Positions 27,271 to 35,722 of a stretch of DNA of 64,000 bases are shown piece after piece. This stretch comes from JAJAZB01 sp964244295 (GTDB lineage: Bacteria > Bacteroidota > Bacteroidia > Cytophagales > Spirosomataceae). The stretch spans positions 30,180 to 94,179 of the forward strand of contig CAXTIG010000025.1 of assembly GCA_964244295.1 (NCBI GenBank). The letters run 5' to 3'. The notes under the pieces were generated by a model, which was not told where the DNA came from, did not search any database, and was given only the letters and a program-made list of their open reading frames with translations. A program made the translations under genes and the position numbers. How positions within the stretch are numbered: position 1 is the stretch's first letter; each line of letters opens with the position of its first letter.

Positions 27271-27939
27271 TCAGTTCCGCACCGCCTGCGCCGTCCGCAC
27301 CGCTTCGGCAATTCGGGCGGCGATGCCATCCCAGTCGCCCGCTTCAACCATCGCTTTCGGGAAAAGCTGCGACCCGATGCCCACGCCCGATGCCCCCGCC
27401 GAAAACCAGGCCCGCATACTCGCCTCGGTGGGTTCGACGCCGCCCGTCACCACGATGTTGGTCCAGGGCATGGGGGCCTTGATGGCCTTCACGAAATCCG
27501 GCGTGGTGGCATTGCCGGGGAAGAGTTTGACGAACTCGGCCCCCAATTCTTCGGCTTTTGAAATCTCGCTGAGCGTGAAGGTGCCCGGCATCCAGCCGAT
27601 TTTGCGGCGGTTGCAGGTGCGGGCCACGTCTTCGTGCAGCACCGGCGCGACGATGAAATCGGCCCCCAGTTGGATGTACAGCGAGGCGCTGCCCACGTCG
27701 ACGATGGTGCCCGCACCGACGACCAGGTCGGGGAAATTTTTCCGCCCGAATTTTCGCAGTTCGGCGTAGGTTTCGTGGGCGTAATCGCCCCGGTTGGTGA
27801 ATTCGCAGATGCGGATGCCGCCTTCGTAGCAGGCCGTGAGGATTTTTTTGCAAACCTCCAGGTCGTTGTGGTGGAAAATCGGCATCACCGGGTGGGCGAG
27901 CAGGGTGTTGTAAACGTGGATGCGGGAGTGGGAAGACAT
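27271..27939 (-). CDS. eda: 2-dehydro-3-deoxy-phosphogluconate/4-hydroxy-2-oxoglutarate aldolase
   Basis: 222 residues. Class I aldolase that splits KDPG into pyruvate and glyceraldehyde 3-phosphate, the last step of uronate catabolism and the Entner-Doudoroff route. The TIM-barrel landmarks are CEFTNRG (Glu46), VVGAGTI, GADFIVAPV, and GAEFVKLFPGN with Schiff-base Lys138. It is the third gene of the run uxaC-kdgK-eda. The kdgK-eda gap contains a GTTGAAA-type repeat. Confidence 0.94.
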   Translation of the reverse strand: MSSHSRIHVYNTLLAHPVMPIFHHNDLEVCKKILTACYEGGIRICEFTNRGDYAHETYAELRKFGRKNFPDLVVGAGTIVDVGSASLYIQLGADFIVAPVLHEDVARTCNRRKIGWMPGTFTLSEISKAEELGAEFVKLFPGNATTPDFVKAIKAPMPWTNIVVTGGVEPTEASMRAWFSAGASGVGIGSQLFPKAMVEAGDWDGIAARIAEAVRTAQAVRN

Positions 27940-27942
27940 TGT

Positions 27943-28014
27943 TCAGTTGAAAGTTGAAAGTTGAGAGTTGAAAGTTGAGTGGTCGCTGAATTTTCAACTT
28001 TCAATTTTCAACTT
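27943..28014. repeat. GTTGAAA microsatellite facing its complement
   Basis: Purine-rich units related to gttgaaa (27943-27979) are followed, after a short spacer, by complementary ttcaact units (27990-28014), forming a long imperfect hairpin in the kdgK-eda gap. One of four such elements, each between co-directional genes. Confidence 0.8.
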
Positions 28015-28015
28015 A

Positions 28016-29029
28016 TTACCGGCTCAGTTTACCAGTCGTTTCGCCGCGCATGACCGCTTCGACTTCGGCGGCGCTGACGAGGCTGAAATCGCCTTCGATG
28101 GAATGCTTCAGGGCCGAGGCCGCCGTGGCAAAATCGAGGGCTTGCTGGTCGGTTGGGTAGGTTTGGGTGGCGTAAATGAATCCGCCCAGGAAGGCATCGC
28201 CGCCGCCGATGCGATCCACCATCGGCACCAGGTCGTAGGTGGTGGTTTCGAGGAGTTGCCCGTTCCAGCAGCGGCCCATCAGCGTGTTGTGGTTGGCCGA
28301 AATCGAGCCGCGCTTGGTGGTCAGGATTTTTTTGACGCGGGGAAAACGGGCCTGAATCTGCTTGCACATCGAGGCAAATTTGCCGTCCGGGTCGGTTTTG
28401 TCGGCGCGGATGTCGAAGAGTTCTTCGGCGTCGCCGCCGCCGCAGACGATAAGGTCGCAACCCGCCGTCAGTTCGGTCATCACCTCGGCGGCGCTGCGGC
28501 CCCACTGCCAGAGGTTTTTGCGGGAATTGACGTCGGCGGAAACGGGAATGCCCAGGCGGTTCGCCATTTCCACGGCTTCGGCGCAGGCGCGGGCGGCGCT
28601 TTCCGAAATGCCCGGCGTGATGCCCGTGAAGTGAAACCAGCCCGCATCGGCCAGGATGGTTTCCCAGTCGAATTCCTCCGGTTTCAGCGTGGCGAAGGCC
28701 GAACCAGCGCGGTCGTAAATCACTTTCGTGGGGCGCATCATCGCCCCGAATTCGAGGAAATACACGCCCATGCGCTCGTTTTCACCGAACACAATCCGGC
28801 TGGTATCCACGCCGTTGCGCCGGTAGGCGGCGGCGGCGGCGTAGCCCCATTCGTTGGCCGGAAACCGCGTGACGTGCCGGGCGGGCAATCCGAGGAAGGC
28901 CACGGCGGCGGCCACGTTGGCTTCGCCGCCACCGTAATTGACGTTCAGGCTCGTGCTCTGCACAAATCGCCCAAAGCCCGGCGTACTCAGCCGCAGCATA
29001 ACTTCTCCGAAGGTGACGAGGGGTTTCAT
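28016..29029 (-). CDS. kdgK: 2-keto-3-deoxygluconate kinase (PfkB family)
   Basis: 337 residues. Phosphorylates 2-keto-3-deoxy-D-gluconate to KDPG for Eda. PfkB features are the N-terminal GGGEANVAAAVAFLG segment, the MGVYFLEFG block and the C-terminal DRIGGGDAFLGGFIYA, which bears the catalytic Asp. Placement directly upstream of eda and downstream of uxaC fixes the substrate better than sequence alone, since the PfkB family is broad. The uxaC-kdgK gap contains a 150-base GTCATTGCGAG hairpin. Confidence 0.92.
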   Translation of the reverse strand: MKPLVTFGEVMLRLSTPGFGRFVQSTSLNVNYGGGEANVAAAVAFLGLPARHVTRFPANEWGYAAAAAYRRNGVDTSRIVFGENERMGVYFLEFGAMMRPTKVIYDRAGSAFATLKPEEFDWETILADAGWFHFTGITPGISESAARACAEAVEMANRLGIPVSADVNSRKNLWQWGRSAAEVMTELTAGCDLIVCGGGDAEELFDIRADKTDPDGKFASMCKQIQARFPRVKKILTTKRGSISANHNTLMGRCWNGQLLETTTYDLVPMVDRIGGGDAFLGGFIYATQTYPTDQQALDFATAASALKHSIEGDFSLVSAAEVEAVMRGETTGKLSR

Positions 29030-29061
29030 TCTTTACTTTATTACTAAGCGCCAAACCACCT

Positions 29062-29210
29062 CGTCATTGCGAGGAGCGAACGCAGTGAGCGACGAAGCAA
29101 TCCCCTCCCGCAGACCGAGGTAGCTAAATCCAGCCAACCTTCCCTGAGCTATCTTGGTCTCCGGTAGGGGATTGCTTCGTCAGTCGCTGCGCTCCTTCCT
29201 CGCAATGACG
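29062..29210. repeat. GTCATTGCGAG-type long inverted repeat
   Basis: 45-nt arms 29062-29106 and 29166-29210 with some mismatches. The inner arms agaccgaggtagct and agctatcttggtct also pair, so the whole 149 bases may fold as one stem. Copies of its left half and core are at 51301 and 63897. It lies inside the uxaC-kdgK transcription unit. Confidence 0.88.
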
Positions 29211-29225
29211 GGGTTTTAGGCTTTT

Positions 29226-30632
29226 CTAAAACTCAAAATACGCCTTCGCGTTGCCGTAACTGATGTTTTCCACCACTTGCCCCAACCAGGCGCGGTCGTT
29301 GGGGAGTTCGCCGTTTTCGACGTCCTGGCCGAGCAAGTTGCACAAAATCCGGCGGAAGTATTCGTGGCGGGGGTAGCTCAGGAAGCTGCGCGAGTCGGTG
29401 AGCATTCCCACGAAACGGCTCAACAGGCCCATGTTCGAGAGGGCGTTAAGCTGGCGTTCCATCCCGTCTTTCTGATCCAAAAACCACCAGCCGGAGCCGA
29501 ATTGCACCTTGCCCGGCGTGCTGCCGTCGTTGAAATTCCCCACCATCGTCGCCATCACCTCGTTGTCGGCGGGGTTGAGGTTGTAGAGGATGGTTTTTGC
29601 CAACTTATTTTCCGCGTCGAGCCGGTTCAGGAATTTCGAGAGTGATTGGGCCTGGGGCCAGTCGCCGATGCTGTCCCAGCCCGTGTCGGGGCCGAGTTGG
29701 CCGAGCAGGCGGGCGTTGTTGTTGCGCAACGCGCCGAGGTGAAACTGCTGCGTCCAGCCTTTTTCGTGGTCCAGTTTCGCCCACTCGAACAGCACCGCCG
29801 AGCGGAATTGCCGGGTTTCGGCCCCGTCCGGCGCTTTGCCGCCCCGTGCCCGGCTAAAAATCGTACTGATTTCTTCCTCGGTGTAGTCGTCGGCGTACAG
29901 GTGTTCGAGGCCATGGTCGCTGAGTTTTCCGCCCAATTCCGCGAAAAAATCGTGGCGGCGGCGCAGGGCGGCGAGCAGGTCGTCGTAGCTGACGATGTCC
30001 ACGTCGGCGGCGGCTTCCAGGCGGTTGAGGTATTCGTTGAAAGGCACCACGTCGTCGATGCCCAGCAACTTGTCGGCCCGGAAGGTAGGCAACACCTGAA
30101 TCCCCAGGTTGCTGGCGGCGATGGCCCGGTGATGTTCGAGCGAATCGACCGGGTCGTCGGTGGTGCAAATCACCCGCACGTTCGCTTTTTTCAGCAAGCC
30201 ATGCACGCTGAATTCCGGCGTTTGGAGCAGGCCGGAAGCCTGCTCGTACACCGCTTTCGCCGTGGTCGGGCCGAGGATTTCTTCGATGCCAAAATACCGG
30301 CGCAGTTCGAGGTGCGTCCAGTGGTAAAGCGGGTTGCGGAGGGTGTAGGGCACGGTTGCGGCCCATTTTTCAAACTTCTCAAAATCACTGGCCCCGCCCG
30401 TGCAGTAGCGCTCGGCAATACCGTTGCTGCGCATGGCCCGCCACTTGTAGTGGTCGCCGTAGAGCCAGATTTGGGTCAGGTTTTCAAACTGGCGGTTGTT
30501 GGCAATCTGGTCGGGCGGCAGGTGGCAGTGGTAGTCGATGATGGGCTGCGGGGCGGCGTGCTGGTGGTAGAGGTACCGGGCGGTGTCGGAGTGGAGGAGG
30601 AAATCGTCGTCGAGGAAAGGGCGCATGGGCAA
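29226..30632 (-). CDS. uxaC: Glucuronate/galacturonate isomerase
   Basis: 468 residues, the usual length. Converts glucuronate to fructuronate and galacturonate to tagaturonate. The metal-binding motif DYHCHLPP gives His35 and His37; further family blocks are the ICTTDDPVDSLEHH region, GWTQQFHLGALRNNN and FGSGWWFLDQKDGMERQLNALSNMGLLSRFVGMLTDSRSFLSYPRHEYFRR. It opens the uxaC-kdgK-eda run. The next enzymes (uxaB/uxuB and uxaA/uxuA) are not in the window. A second start, Met3, is equally likely. Confidence 0.96.
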   Translation of the reverse strand: MPMRPFLDDDFLLHSDTARYLYHQHAAPQPIIDYHCHLPPDQIANNRQFENLTQIWLYGDHYKWRAMRSNGIAERYCTGGASDFEKFEKWAATVPYTLRNPLYHWTHLELRRYFGIEEILGPTTAKAVYEQASGLLQTPEFSVHGLLKKANVRVICTTDDPVDSLEHHRAIAASNLGIQVLPTFRADKLLGIDDVVPFNEYLNRLEAAADVDIVSYDDLLAALRRRHDFFAELGGKLSDHGLEHLYADDYTEEEISTIFSRARGGKAPDGAETRQFRSAVLFEWAKLDHEKGWTQQFHLGALRNNNARLLGQLGPDTGWDSIGDWPQAQSLSKFLNRLDAENKLAKTILYNLNPADNEVMATMVGNFNDGSTPGKVQFGSGWWFLDQKDGMERQLNALSNMGLLSRFVGMLTDSRSFLSYPRHEYFRRILCNLLGQDVENGELPNDRAWLGQVVENISYGNAKAYFEF

Positions 30633-30729
30633 AAGGTTCTCCCCGGTTCAAAGCAGACCGATGGCGGCGGGCTACTCATTTTTTAGCGGGAAAAGCCGCG
30701 CAAAAGTGAAACTTTGTGCCCTGTTTTCC

Positions 30730-31722
30730 ATGAAAAAATTCCTGTTCAGTCTCAGTTTTCTGGCAATGATGGCGGGGGTACGCGCCCAGCCACCCCGCAA
30801 ATTCAGTTTTCAGCAACCCAAAATGGGTTCGCTCTTCACGGTTCAACTCTACACCAGCGACTCGCTCGGCGCCGCAAACGCCGCCGCCGGAGCTTTCGCC
30901 CTCACCGATTCGCTCAACGTCCGTTTCAGCGATTACGACGAAAATTCGGAACTGGCCCGCCTCAGCCGCTCGGCGGGCAGCGGGCGCTGGGTGCCGGTCT
31001 CGCCGGACTTGTTCGCGATTTTGCAGCAATCAAAAACGGCTTGGCTACGCAGCAGCGGCAACTTCGACGTGACCGTGGGCTGCCTCACCCGCCTCTGGCG
31101 ACAAAGCCGCAAAGCCCGCCGCCTGCCCCCGCCCGACACGCTCCGCCGGGCGCTCGCCACGGTCGGAATGCAGCACCTGCAACTCGATCCCGCTGGGCGG
31201 CGGGTGCGGCTTCTGAAAGCAGGCACCCGCCTCGACCTGGGCGGCATTGGCAAAGGCTACGCCGCCCAAGTGATGCTCGCCTTTTTGCAAAAAACTGGTT
31301 TCTCTTCGGTCCTCGTCGATGCGGCGGGCAATTTGGCGGTTGGCGGGGGGATCTGGCGCATCGCGGTTCAACTTCCTGCCCCCGGTGAGCACCTCATTGA
31401 GCGCCAACTGCTGCTGCAAAACATTAGCGTTTCGACTTCGGGGGACGCCTTTCAATTCGTGGAAATCGGCGACAAACGCTATTCGCACATCGTCAGTCCC
31501 CGCACCGGTCTAGGCCTGACCACGCGGCGGCAAGTCACCGTGCTGGCCGCCGATGCTTCCCTCGCCGACTGGCTCTCGACGGCCTGCTGCCTGCTGCCCG
31601 TTGAAAAAGCAATGGCGTTGGTGAAGCGGATGAAGGGCGAGGTGCTGATGCTGGAGCCAGTGGGGGGGCGGATCCAGGCTTGGATGTCGCCGGGATTTAG
31701 TCGGTTTTTTGCGCCGGACTAA
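30730..31722 (+). CDS. apbE: FAD:protein FMN transferase, ApbE family
   Basis: 330 residues. Exported enzyme (signal MKKFLFSLSFLAMMAGVRAQ) that attaches FMN to a threonine of redox proteins. The main ApbE motifs are LDLGGIGKGYAAQ and HIVSPRTG; the usual HIxDPxTG has Ser in place of Asp here. The metal-binding block is ADASLADWLSTACCLLP instead of the common ADALSTA. So activity is likely but these substitutions make it a little uncertain. It diverges from uxaC; the start at 30730 is chosen for its signal peptide. Confidence 0.88.
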   Translation: MKKFLFSLSFLAMMAGVRAQPPRKFSFQQPKMGSLFTVQLYTSDSLGAANAAAGAFALTDSLNVRFSDYDENSELARLSRSAGSGRWVPVSPDLFAILQQSKTAWLRSSGNFDVTVGCLTRLWRQSRKARRLPPPDTLRRALATVGMQHLQLDPAGRRVRLLKAGTRLDLGGIGKGYAAQVMLAFLQKTGFSSVLVDAAGNLAVGGGIWRIAVQLPAPGEHLIERQLLLQNISVSTSGDAFQFVEIGDKRYSHIVSPRTGLGLTTRRQVTVLAADASLADWLSTACCLLPVEKAMALVKRMKGEVLMLEPVGGRIQAWMSPGFSRFFAPD

Positions 31723-31801
31723 CCACATCCCCGCGTCGGGCCGTCCGGCGCGTAGCCCTGCTTGAGCCGATTACGGGAATCGCTTGCTTTACCCCGCATT
31801 T

Positions 31802-31834
31802 TTTGGCCCAACCCCGGTAAGAGTCCTAAGTTTG
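31802..31834 (+). promoter_or_regulatory. Bacteroidota-type promoter, almost leaderless
   Basis: TAAGTTTG at 31827-31834 matches TAnnTTTG and TTTG at 31802-31805 serves as the -33 element. The start codon of the next gene is at 31842, leaving virtually no 5' leader. Confidence 0.65.
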
Positions 31835-31841
31835 TTACTTT

Positions 31842-32816
31842 ATGAAAAAACAGCCGTTTTCCGTGAACATCCCGATTGCCACCCTTGCCTTCAGTTTGCT
31901 GACGCTTTCCCTATTTGCCCAGGACGCTGGGAAACCCTACGAATTGCTGCCCACGGGCGCGACCGTGCCGATTCAGATGCTGTCCATCCCGGCGGGCGAG
32001 TTTTTAATGGGCAGTCCCGCCACCGAAAAAGGCCGCCAGCCCGACGAAGGCCCGCAGGTGAAAGTGACCGTGGAACCCTTCTGGATGAGCGCCACTGAGA
32101 TCACCCACGATCAGTTCGCGCCTTTTCGCTTCGAAGACAAAGACGCCGCCCCCAAGCCCGACGCCATCACCCGCCCCACCGCCCAGTACATCGACCTCAC
32201 CTGGGGCATGGGCAAGGAAGGCGGCTTTCCCGCTAATTCGATGCAGCCTTTCACGGCCCTGGCGTACTGCAAATGGCTGTACAAAAAAACCGGCCAGTTT
32301 TACCGCCTGCCCACCGAAGCCGAGTGGGAATACGCCTGCCGGGCGGGCAGTACGGGCACCTACCCGGCGGGCGTGACCGCCGCTAACCTGAAAGACTACG
32401 CCTGGTTTGCGGGCAATGCCACCGATCGCTACCACAAAGTCGGCGGGAAAAAACCGAACGCCTGGGGCCTGTACGACGTGCTCGGCAACGTGGCCGAGTG
32501 GACGATGGACAAGTACGACGCCGCCTACTTTCAAAAACTGACCACGCTGCCGCAGGGCAATTTTTACGTGAAACCCGAAAAACCCCGCGCTTACCACACC
32601 GCCCGGGGCGGCGGTTTCAAGAGTCAGCCCGTGGGCCTGCGTTGCGCCGACCGCCTGCCCCAGGTGGAAGCCTGGAACCAGCGTGACCCGCAGATTCCAC
32701 GCTCGAAATGGTGGATGACCGACGGCGATTACGTGGGCTTCCGCCTCGTGCGGCCCAGCCGCCAGCCGAGCGCCGGGGAGGCCGAGGCGTTTTTTAAGGA
32801 AATGCTGGGGCAGTAG
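31842..32816 (+). CDS. Exported formylglycine-generating-enzyme-like (SUMF1) domain protein
   Basis: 324 residues; signal peptide ends near TLSLFAQ. The rest is an FGE-sulfatase domain: IPAGEFLMGSPATEKGRQPDEGPQVKVTVEPFWMSATEIT, YRLPTEAEWEYACRAGSTGTYPAG, PNAWGLYDVLGNVAEWTMD and RGGGFKSQPVGLRCADR. The paired cysteines that make true formylglycine-generating enzymes copper-active are not evident, so it may be a carbohydrate- or ligand-binding member as in many Bacteroidota. No sulfatase gene lies nearby. A clear promoter precedes it. Confidence 0.86.
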   Translation: MKKQPFSVNIPIATLAFSLLTLSLFAQDAGKPYELLPTGATVPIQMLSIPAGEFLMGSPATEKGRQPDEGPQVKVTVEPFWMSATEITHDQFAPFRFEDKDAAPKPDAITRPTAQYIDLTWGMGKEGGFPANSMQPFTALAYCKWLYKKTGQFYRLPTEAEWEYACRAGSTGTYPAGVTAANLKDYAWFAGNATDRYHKVGGKKPNAWGLYDVLGNVAEWTMDKYDAAYFQKLTTLPQGNFYVKPEKPRAYHTARGGGFKSQPVGLRCADRLPQVEAWNQRDPQIPRSKWWMTDGDYVGFRLVRPSRQPSAGEAEAFFKEMLGQ

Positions 32817-32848
32817 CTTAACTTTGGGGAAATCAATGGAAATGCGCC

Positions 32849-33106
32849 ATGACGACGACTTTTGAATTGCACGCCGACGAACTGGACAGCAATTTTGTCA
32901 AGGCCCTGAAAACGCTGTTCAAAAACCGCAACCTGAAAATTACGGTGGATGCGGATATGGACACGACGGAGTACCTGCTCAGCAATCCAGCCAATCGGGA
33001 ACATCTGCTGCGTTCCATCGAGCAGGCCGAGCGTGGGGAAGTTATCCACGTTTCCTGGGAGGAATTAGAACAAATGATTCATGAGAAATCTGACGTTCAC
33101 CCCTGA
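32849..33106 (+). CDS. Antitoxin of YoeB-type toxin-antitoxin pair
   Basis: 85-residue protein directly before and overlapping a YoeB-type toxin by 26 bases. The C-terminal SIEQAERGEVIHVSWEELEQMIHEK resembles the C-terminal arm of YefM/Phd-like antitoxins that wraps the toxin; the N-terminal part is unusual for YefM and resembles no DNA-binding fold I can name. It would neutralise the toxin and probably repress the operon. Confidence 0.8.
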   Translation: MTTTFELHADELDSNFVKALKTLFKNRNLKITVDADMDTTEYLLSNPANREHLLRSIEQAERGEVIHVSWEELEQMIHEKSDVHP

Positions 33107-33341
33107 TGCTTTTGAGCAATTCACAGCCTGGCGTGACGAGGACACCCAAGACCGAATTATTCGATTGCTTCAGGATATCAGGCGTGACCCGTTCAAAGGA
33201 ATTGGAAAACCAGAACCGTTGAAAGGAAATCTTCAGGGATGCTGGTCGCGGCGAATTACGGACGAACACCGGTTGGTGTACCGAGTAACCGAAGAGACCA
33301 TTCTCGTTCAATCTTGCAAATACCATTACCGAAATTTGTAA
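33081..33341 (+). CDS. yoeB: YoeB-family mRNA interferase toxin
   Basis: 86 residues. Ribosome-dependent mRNA-cleaving toxin of the RelE/YoeB fold. The catalytic set is recognisable: Glu45 in KPEPLKG, Arg64 in DEHRLVYRV, His82 and Tyr83 in CKYHY, one position offset from E. coli YoeB Glu46, Arg65, His83, Tyr84. The block WSRRITDEHRLVYRV is near-canonical. Its gene overlaps the antitoxin gene. It lies between the SUMF1-domain gene and a secreted oxidoreductase. Confidence 0.93.
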   Translation: MRNLTFTPDAFEQFTAWRDEDTQDRIIRLLQDIRRDPFKGIGKPEPLKGNLQGCWSRRITDEHRLVYRVTEETILVQSCKYHYRNL

Positions 33342-33369
33342 CGCTTCGTAAATCCCAAACCTCTTTTCC

Positions 33370-34692
33370 ATGAACCATTCCGACCAATCCCGCCGCGATT
33401 TTGTCAAAACCACCTCGCTCCTCACGGGCGGCCTGCTTACCGTGCCGCTGTTCGGGCGCTCGCAGGGCTTTCAATCCGGCGTTGCCGACACGATTAAAGT
33501 CGCCCTCATCGGCTGCGGCGGGCGCGGCACCGGGGCCGCCGTGCAGGCCCTGAGCACCAAGCAAAACGTGCAACTCGTGGCGATGGCCGACGCCTTTCAG
33601 GACCGCCTCGACGACAGCGTGAAATCCATCGGCGAAGCCCTCGAAGAAAAAGGCCAGACCGACCGCTTCAAGGTGCCCGCCGAGGCCCGCTTCGTGGGCT
33701 TCGATGCCTACCAGAAAGCCATCCCCCTGGCCGACGTGGTGATTCTGGCCACGCCGCCCGGTTTCCGGCCCATCCACTTCGAGGAAGCCGTGAAGCAGAA
33801 CAAGCACATTTTCATGGAAAAGCCCGTGGCCGTCGACCCCGCCGGGGTGCAGAAAGTGCTGGCCGCCGCCGAAATCGCGAAGGCGAAGAAGTTGAACGTC
33901 GTCACCGGTTTGCAACGGCACTACCAGAGTTCGTACCGGGCTTTGTACAAAAATAAAGCGCTGCTCGGCGACATTGTGGGCGGCAACGTGTACTGGAATA
34001 ACGACGGCGTGTGGGTAAAACCCCGCCAGGACGGCCAGACCGAAATGGAATACCAGATGCGCAACTGGTACTACTTCAACTGGCTCTGCGGCGACCACAT
34101 CAACGAGCAGCACATCCACAACATCGACGTCTTCAACTGGTTCAAGGGCGGCTACCCGGTGCGGGCCAAAGGCACCGGCGGGCGCGAAGTGCGCGACGGG
34201 AAAGACTTCGGTGAAATTTTCGACCACCACCACGTGGAATTCGAGTACGCCGACGGCACGATTCTCAACTCCGAATGCCGCCACATCAAAGGCACCTGGG
34301 CGAAAGTGGACGAGACCATCCTGGGCACCAAAGGCAAGCTGCTGGCCGGGGCCGCCAAAATCGTGGATTACAAAGGCAAGCCGCTGTACGCGTTCGACAA
34401 AAAACTCGAAAATCAGCCCTACCAGGCCGAGCACGACGAACTCTTCGCCGCCATTGCCAAAGGCGAATACAAATTCTGGGATGCCGAGCGCACGGCTAAA
34501 TCGACGATGACTTCGATTTTGGGTCGCCTGGCGACCTACTCCGGGCAAGTGGTGGAGTGGAGCACGGCCCTCAATTCGGGGATGGACATCATGCCCAAGG
34601 AATACAGCTTCCAGGCCACGCCGCCCATTCTGCCCAACAAAGACGGTCTCTACCCCGTGGCCGTGCCGGGGGTGACGAAGTATTTTGTGTGA
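33370..34692 (+). CDS. Tat-exported Gfo/Idh/MocA-family oxidoreductase
   Basis: 440 residues. N-terminal SRRDFVKTTSLLTGG is a twin-arginine signal, so the cofactor-bearing enzyme is exported folded. Then the Rossmann part (IKVALIGCGGRGTGAA), the EKPVAVDP motif with the catalytic Lys of this superfamily, and the C-terminal alpha/beta domain (GDHINEQHIHNIDVFNW; WAKVDETILGTKGKLL). Exported members of this group in Bacteroidota are often glycoside- or polyol-processing NAD(P) enzymes; the substrate is unknown. Ends 12 bases before a long perfect hairpin. Confidence 0.92.
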   Translation: MNHSDQSRRDFVKTTSLLTGGLLTVPLFGRSQGFQSGVADTIKVALIGCGGRGTGAAVQALSTKQNVQLVAMADAFQDRLDDSVKSIGEALEEKGQTDRFKVPAEARFVGFDAYQKAIPLADVVILATPPGFRPIHFEEAVKQNKHIFMEKPVAVDPAGVQKVLAAAEIAKAKKLNVVTGLQRHYQSSYRALYKNKALLGDIVGGNVYWNNDGVWVKPRQDGQTEMEYQMRNWYYFNWLCGDHINEQHIHNIDVFNWFKGGYPVRAKGTGGREVRDGKDFGEIFDHHHVEFEYADGTILNSECRHIKGTWAKVDETILGTKGKLLAGAAKIVDYKGKPLYAFDKKLENQPYQAEHDELFAAIAKGEYKFWDAERTAKSTMTSILGRLATYSGQVVEWSTALNSGMDIMPKEYSFQATPPILPNKDGLYPVAVPGVTKYFV

Positions 34693-34703
34693 CCTTCTTT
34701 TCC

Positions 34704-34789
34704 TGTCATCCTGAAAGGACCTTGTCGGAAGAGCCGGAGCGTTTCAATGAGCGCTCCGGCTCTTCCGACAAGGTCCTTTCAGGATGACA
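34704..34789. repeat. GTCATCCTGA-type inverted repeat, perfect
   Basis: Arms 34704-34741 and 34752-34789, 38 perfect pairs, 10-nt loop, between the oxidoreductase and convergent tyrA. The strongest hairpin of the class here and a plausible bidirectional terminator, though without a T tail on one side. Confidence 0.9.
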
Positions 34790-34801
34790 TCTTTTATATC
34801 C

Positions 34802-35641
34802 TTACTTCAAAATCCGCCGAATCTCGTTCGCCTCCTGGAGGTACTCGCCGAGCCGTTCGTAGCCCCCCGCCAACATCAGGCCCTTAAACTTGAGCAGCGT
34901 GTTGATGTACTCGTCGAGCACGTCGAGGAGGTTATCCTGGTTTTGACGAAAAATCGGAATCCAGGTTTCGGGGGCACTTTTCGCCAACCGCACCGTGCTG
35001 GCAAAGCCCGTACTGGCGAGTTCAAAAATCCGGTCGGCTTCTTTTTCCTTCTCCAGCGTGGTGAGCGCCAGCGCAAACGAGCAGATGTGCGAAATGTGCG
35101 AGATGTAAGCCGTATGCACGTCGTGCGACACAGCATCGAACTCGGTGAATTGCATCTGCATCGCTTCGTACATCCGCCGAACCAGCGCCACCGCGTCGTC
35201 GTCCGAATCACCGATGTCGCAGAGGACGGTGAATTTTCCTTCAAAAAGCCCCCGCACGGCGGCCTCCGGGCCGGAGTATTCGGTGCCCGCCATCGGGTGC
35301 GTGGCCACGAACCGCCCACGCTTCGGGTGGTCCCTCACGGATTCCACAATGGGCCGTTTGGTTGAACCTACGTCGATGACGACTTGGTTTTCCACGCGCT
35401 CTAGCACGTAGGGCAGCAGCGTGGTGAGCGCGTCCACGGGCGTGGCCAACACGATGAGGTCGGACTGGGCGATGGCGTCGTCGAGGAGCAGGACTTTGTC
35501 CACCAACCGGAGTTCGAGCGCCTTGACGACGTGCTCCATTTTTTTGTCAACGCCCACCACGAGGTCGGCGAAGCCGCTTTCTTTCAAACTCAGGGCCATC
35601 GAACCGCCGATGAGGCCGAGACCAACGATGCTTACAGTCAT
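34802..35641 (-). CDS. tyrA: Prephenate dehydrogenase
   Basis: 279 residues from the start at 35641; the frame is open to 35701 but the extra part is encoded by an inverted repeat and is not credible. It oxidatively decarboxylates prephenate to 4-hydroxyphenylpyruvate, the committed step to tyrosine. Rossmann motif VGLGLIGGSMAL, then VLATPVDAL, DVGSTKRPIVESV and the catalytic-region HPMAGTEYSGPEAA are all typical. The aminotransferase gene lies directly upstream on the same strand. The pair is preceded by a tyrosine-rich leader peptide, which fits its product. Confidence 0.94.
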   Translation of the reverse strand: MTVSIVGLGLIGGSMALSLKESGFADLVVGVDKKMEHVVKALELRLVDKVLLLDDAIAQSDLIVLATPVDALTTLLPYVLERVENQVVIDVGSTKRPIVESVRDHPKRGRFVATHPMAGTEYSGPEAAVRGLFEGKFTVLCDIGDSDDDAVALVRRMYEAMQMQFTEFDAVSHDVHTAYISHISHICSFALALTTLEKEKEADRIFELASTGFASTVRLAKSAPETWIPIFRQNQDNLLDVLDEYINTLLKFKGLMLAGGYERLGEYLQEANEIRRILK

Positions 35642-35644
35642 AAA

Positions 35645-35722
35645 GGTAAGCCCGGACTTTAGTCCGTGGCCCGGATTAAGTTGAACACTAAAACCTGCCA
35701 CGGACTAAAGTCCGGGCCTACC
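35645..35722. repeat. 26-nt inverted repeat in the aminotransferase-tyrA junction
   Basis: Arms 35645-35670 and 35697-35722 with one mismatch. The right arm extends into the 3' end of the aminotransferase gene and provides its last codons (GRPGL) and stop. Confidence 0.88.

Noticed and set aside
30583..30729. Extension of apbE upstream of 30730
   Set aside because: It overlaps the start of the divergent uxaC gene and would hide the signal peptide.
35642..35701. Upstream 20-residue extension of tyrA
   Set aside because: Coded by the inverted repeat; the Rossmann motif sits right after the start at 35641.
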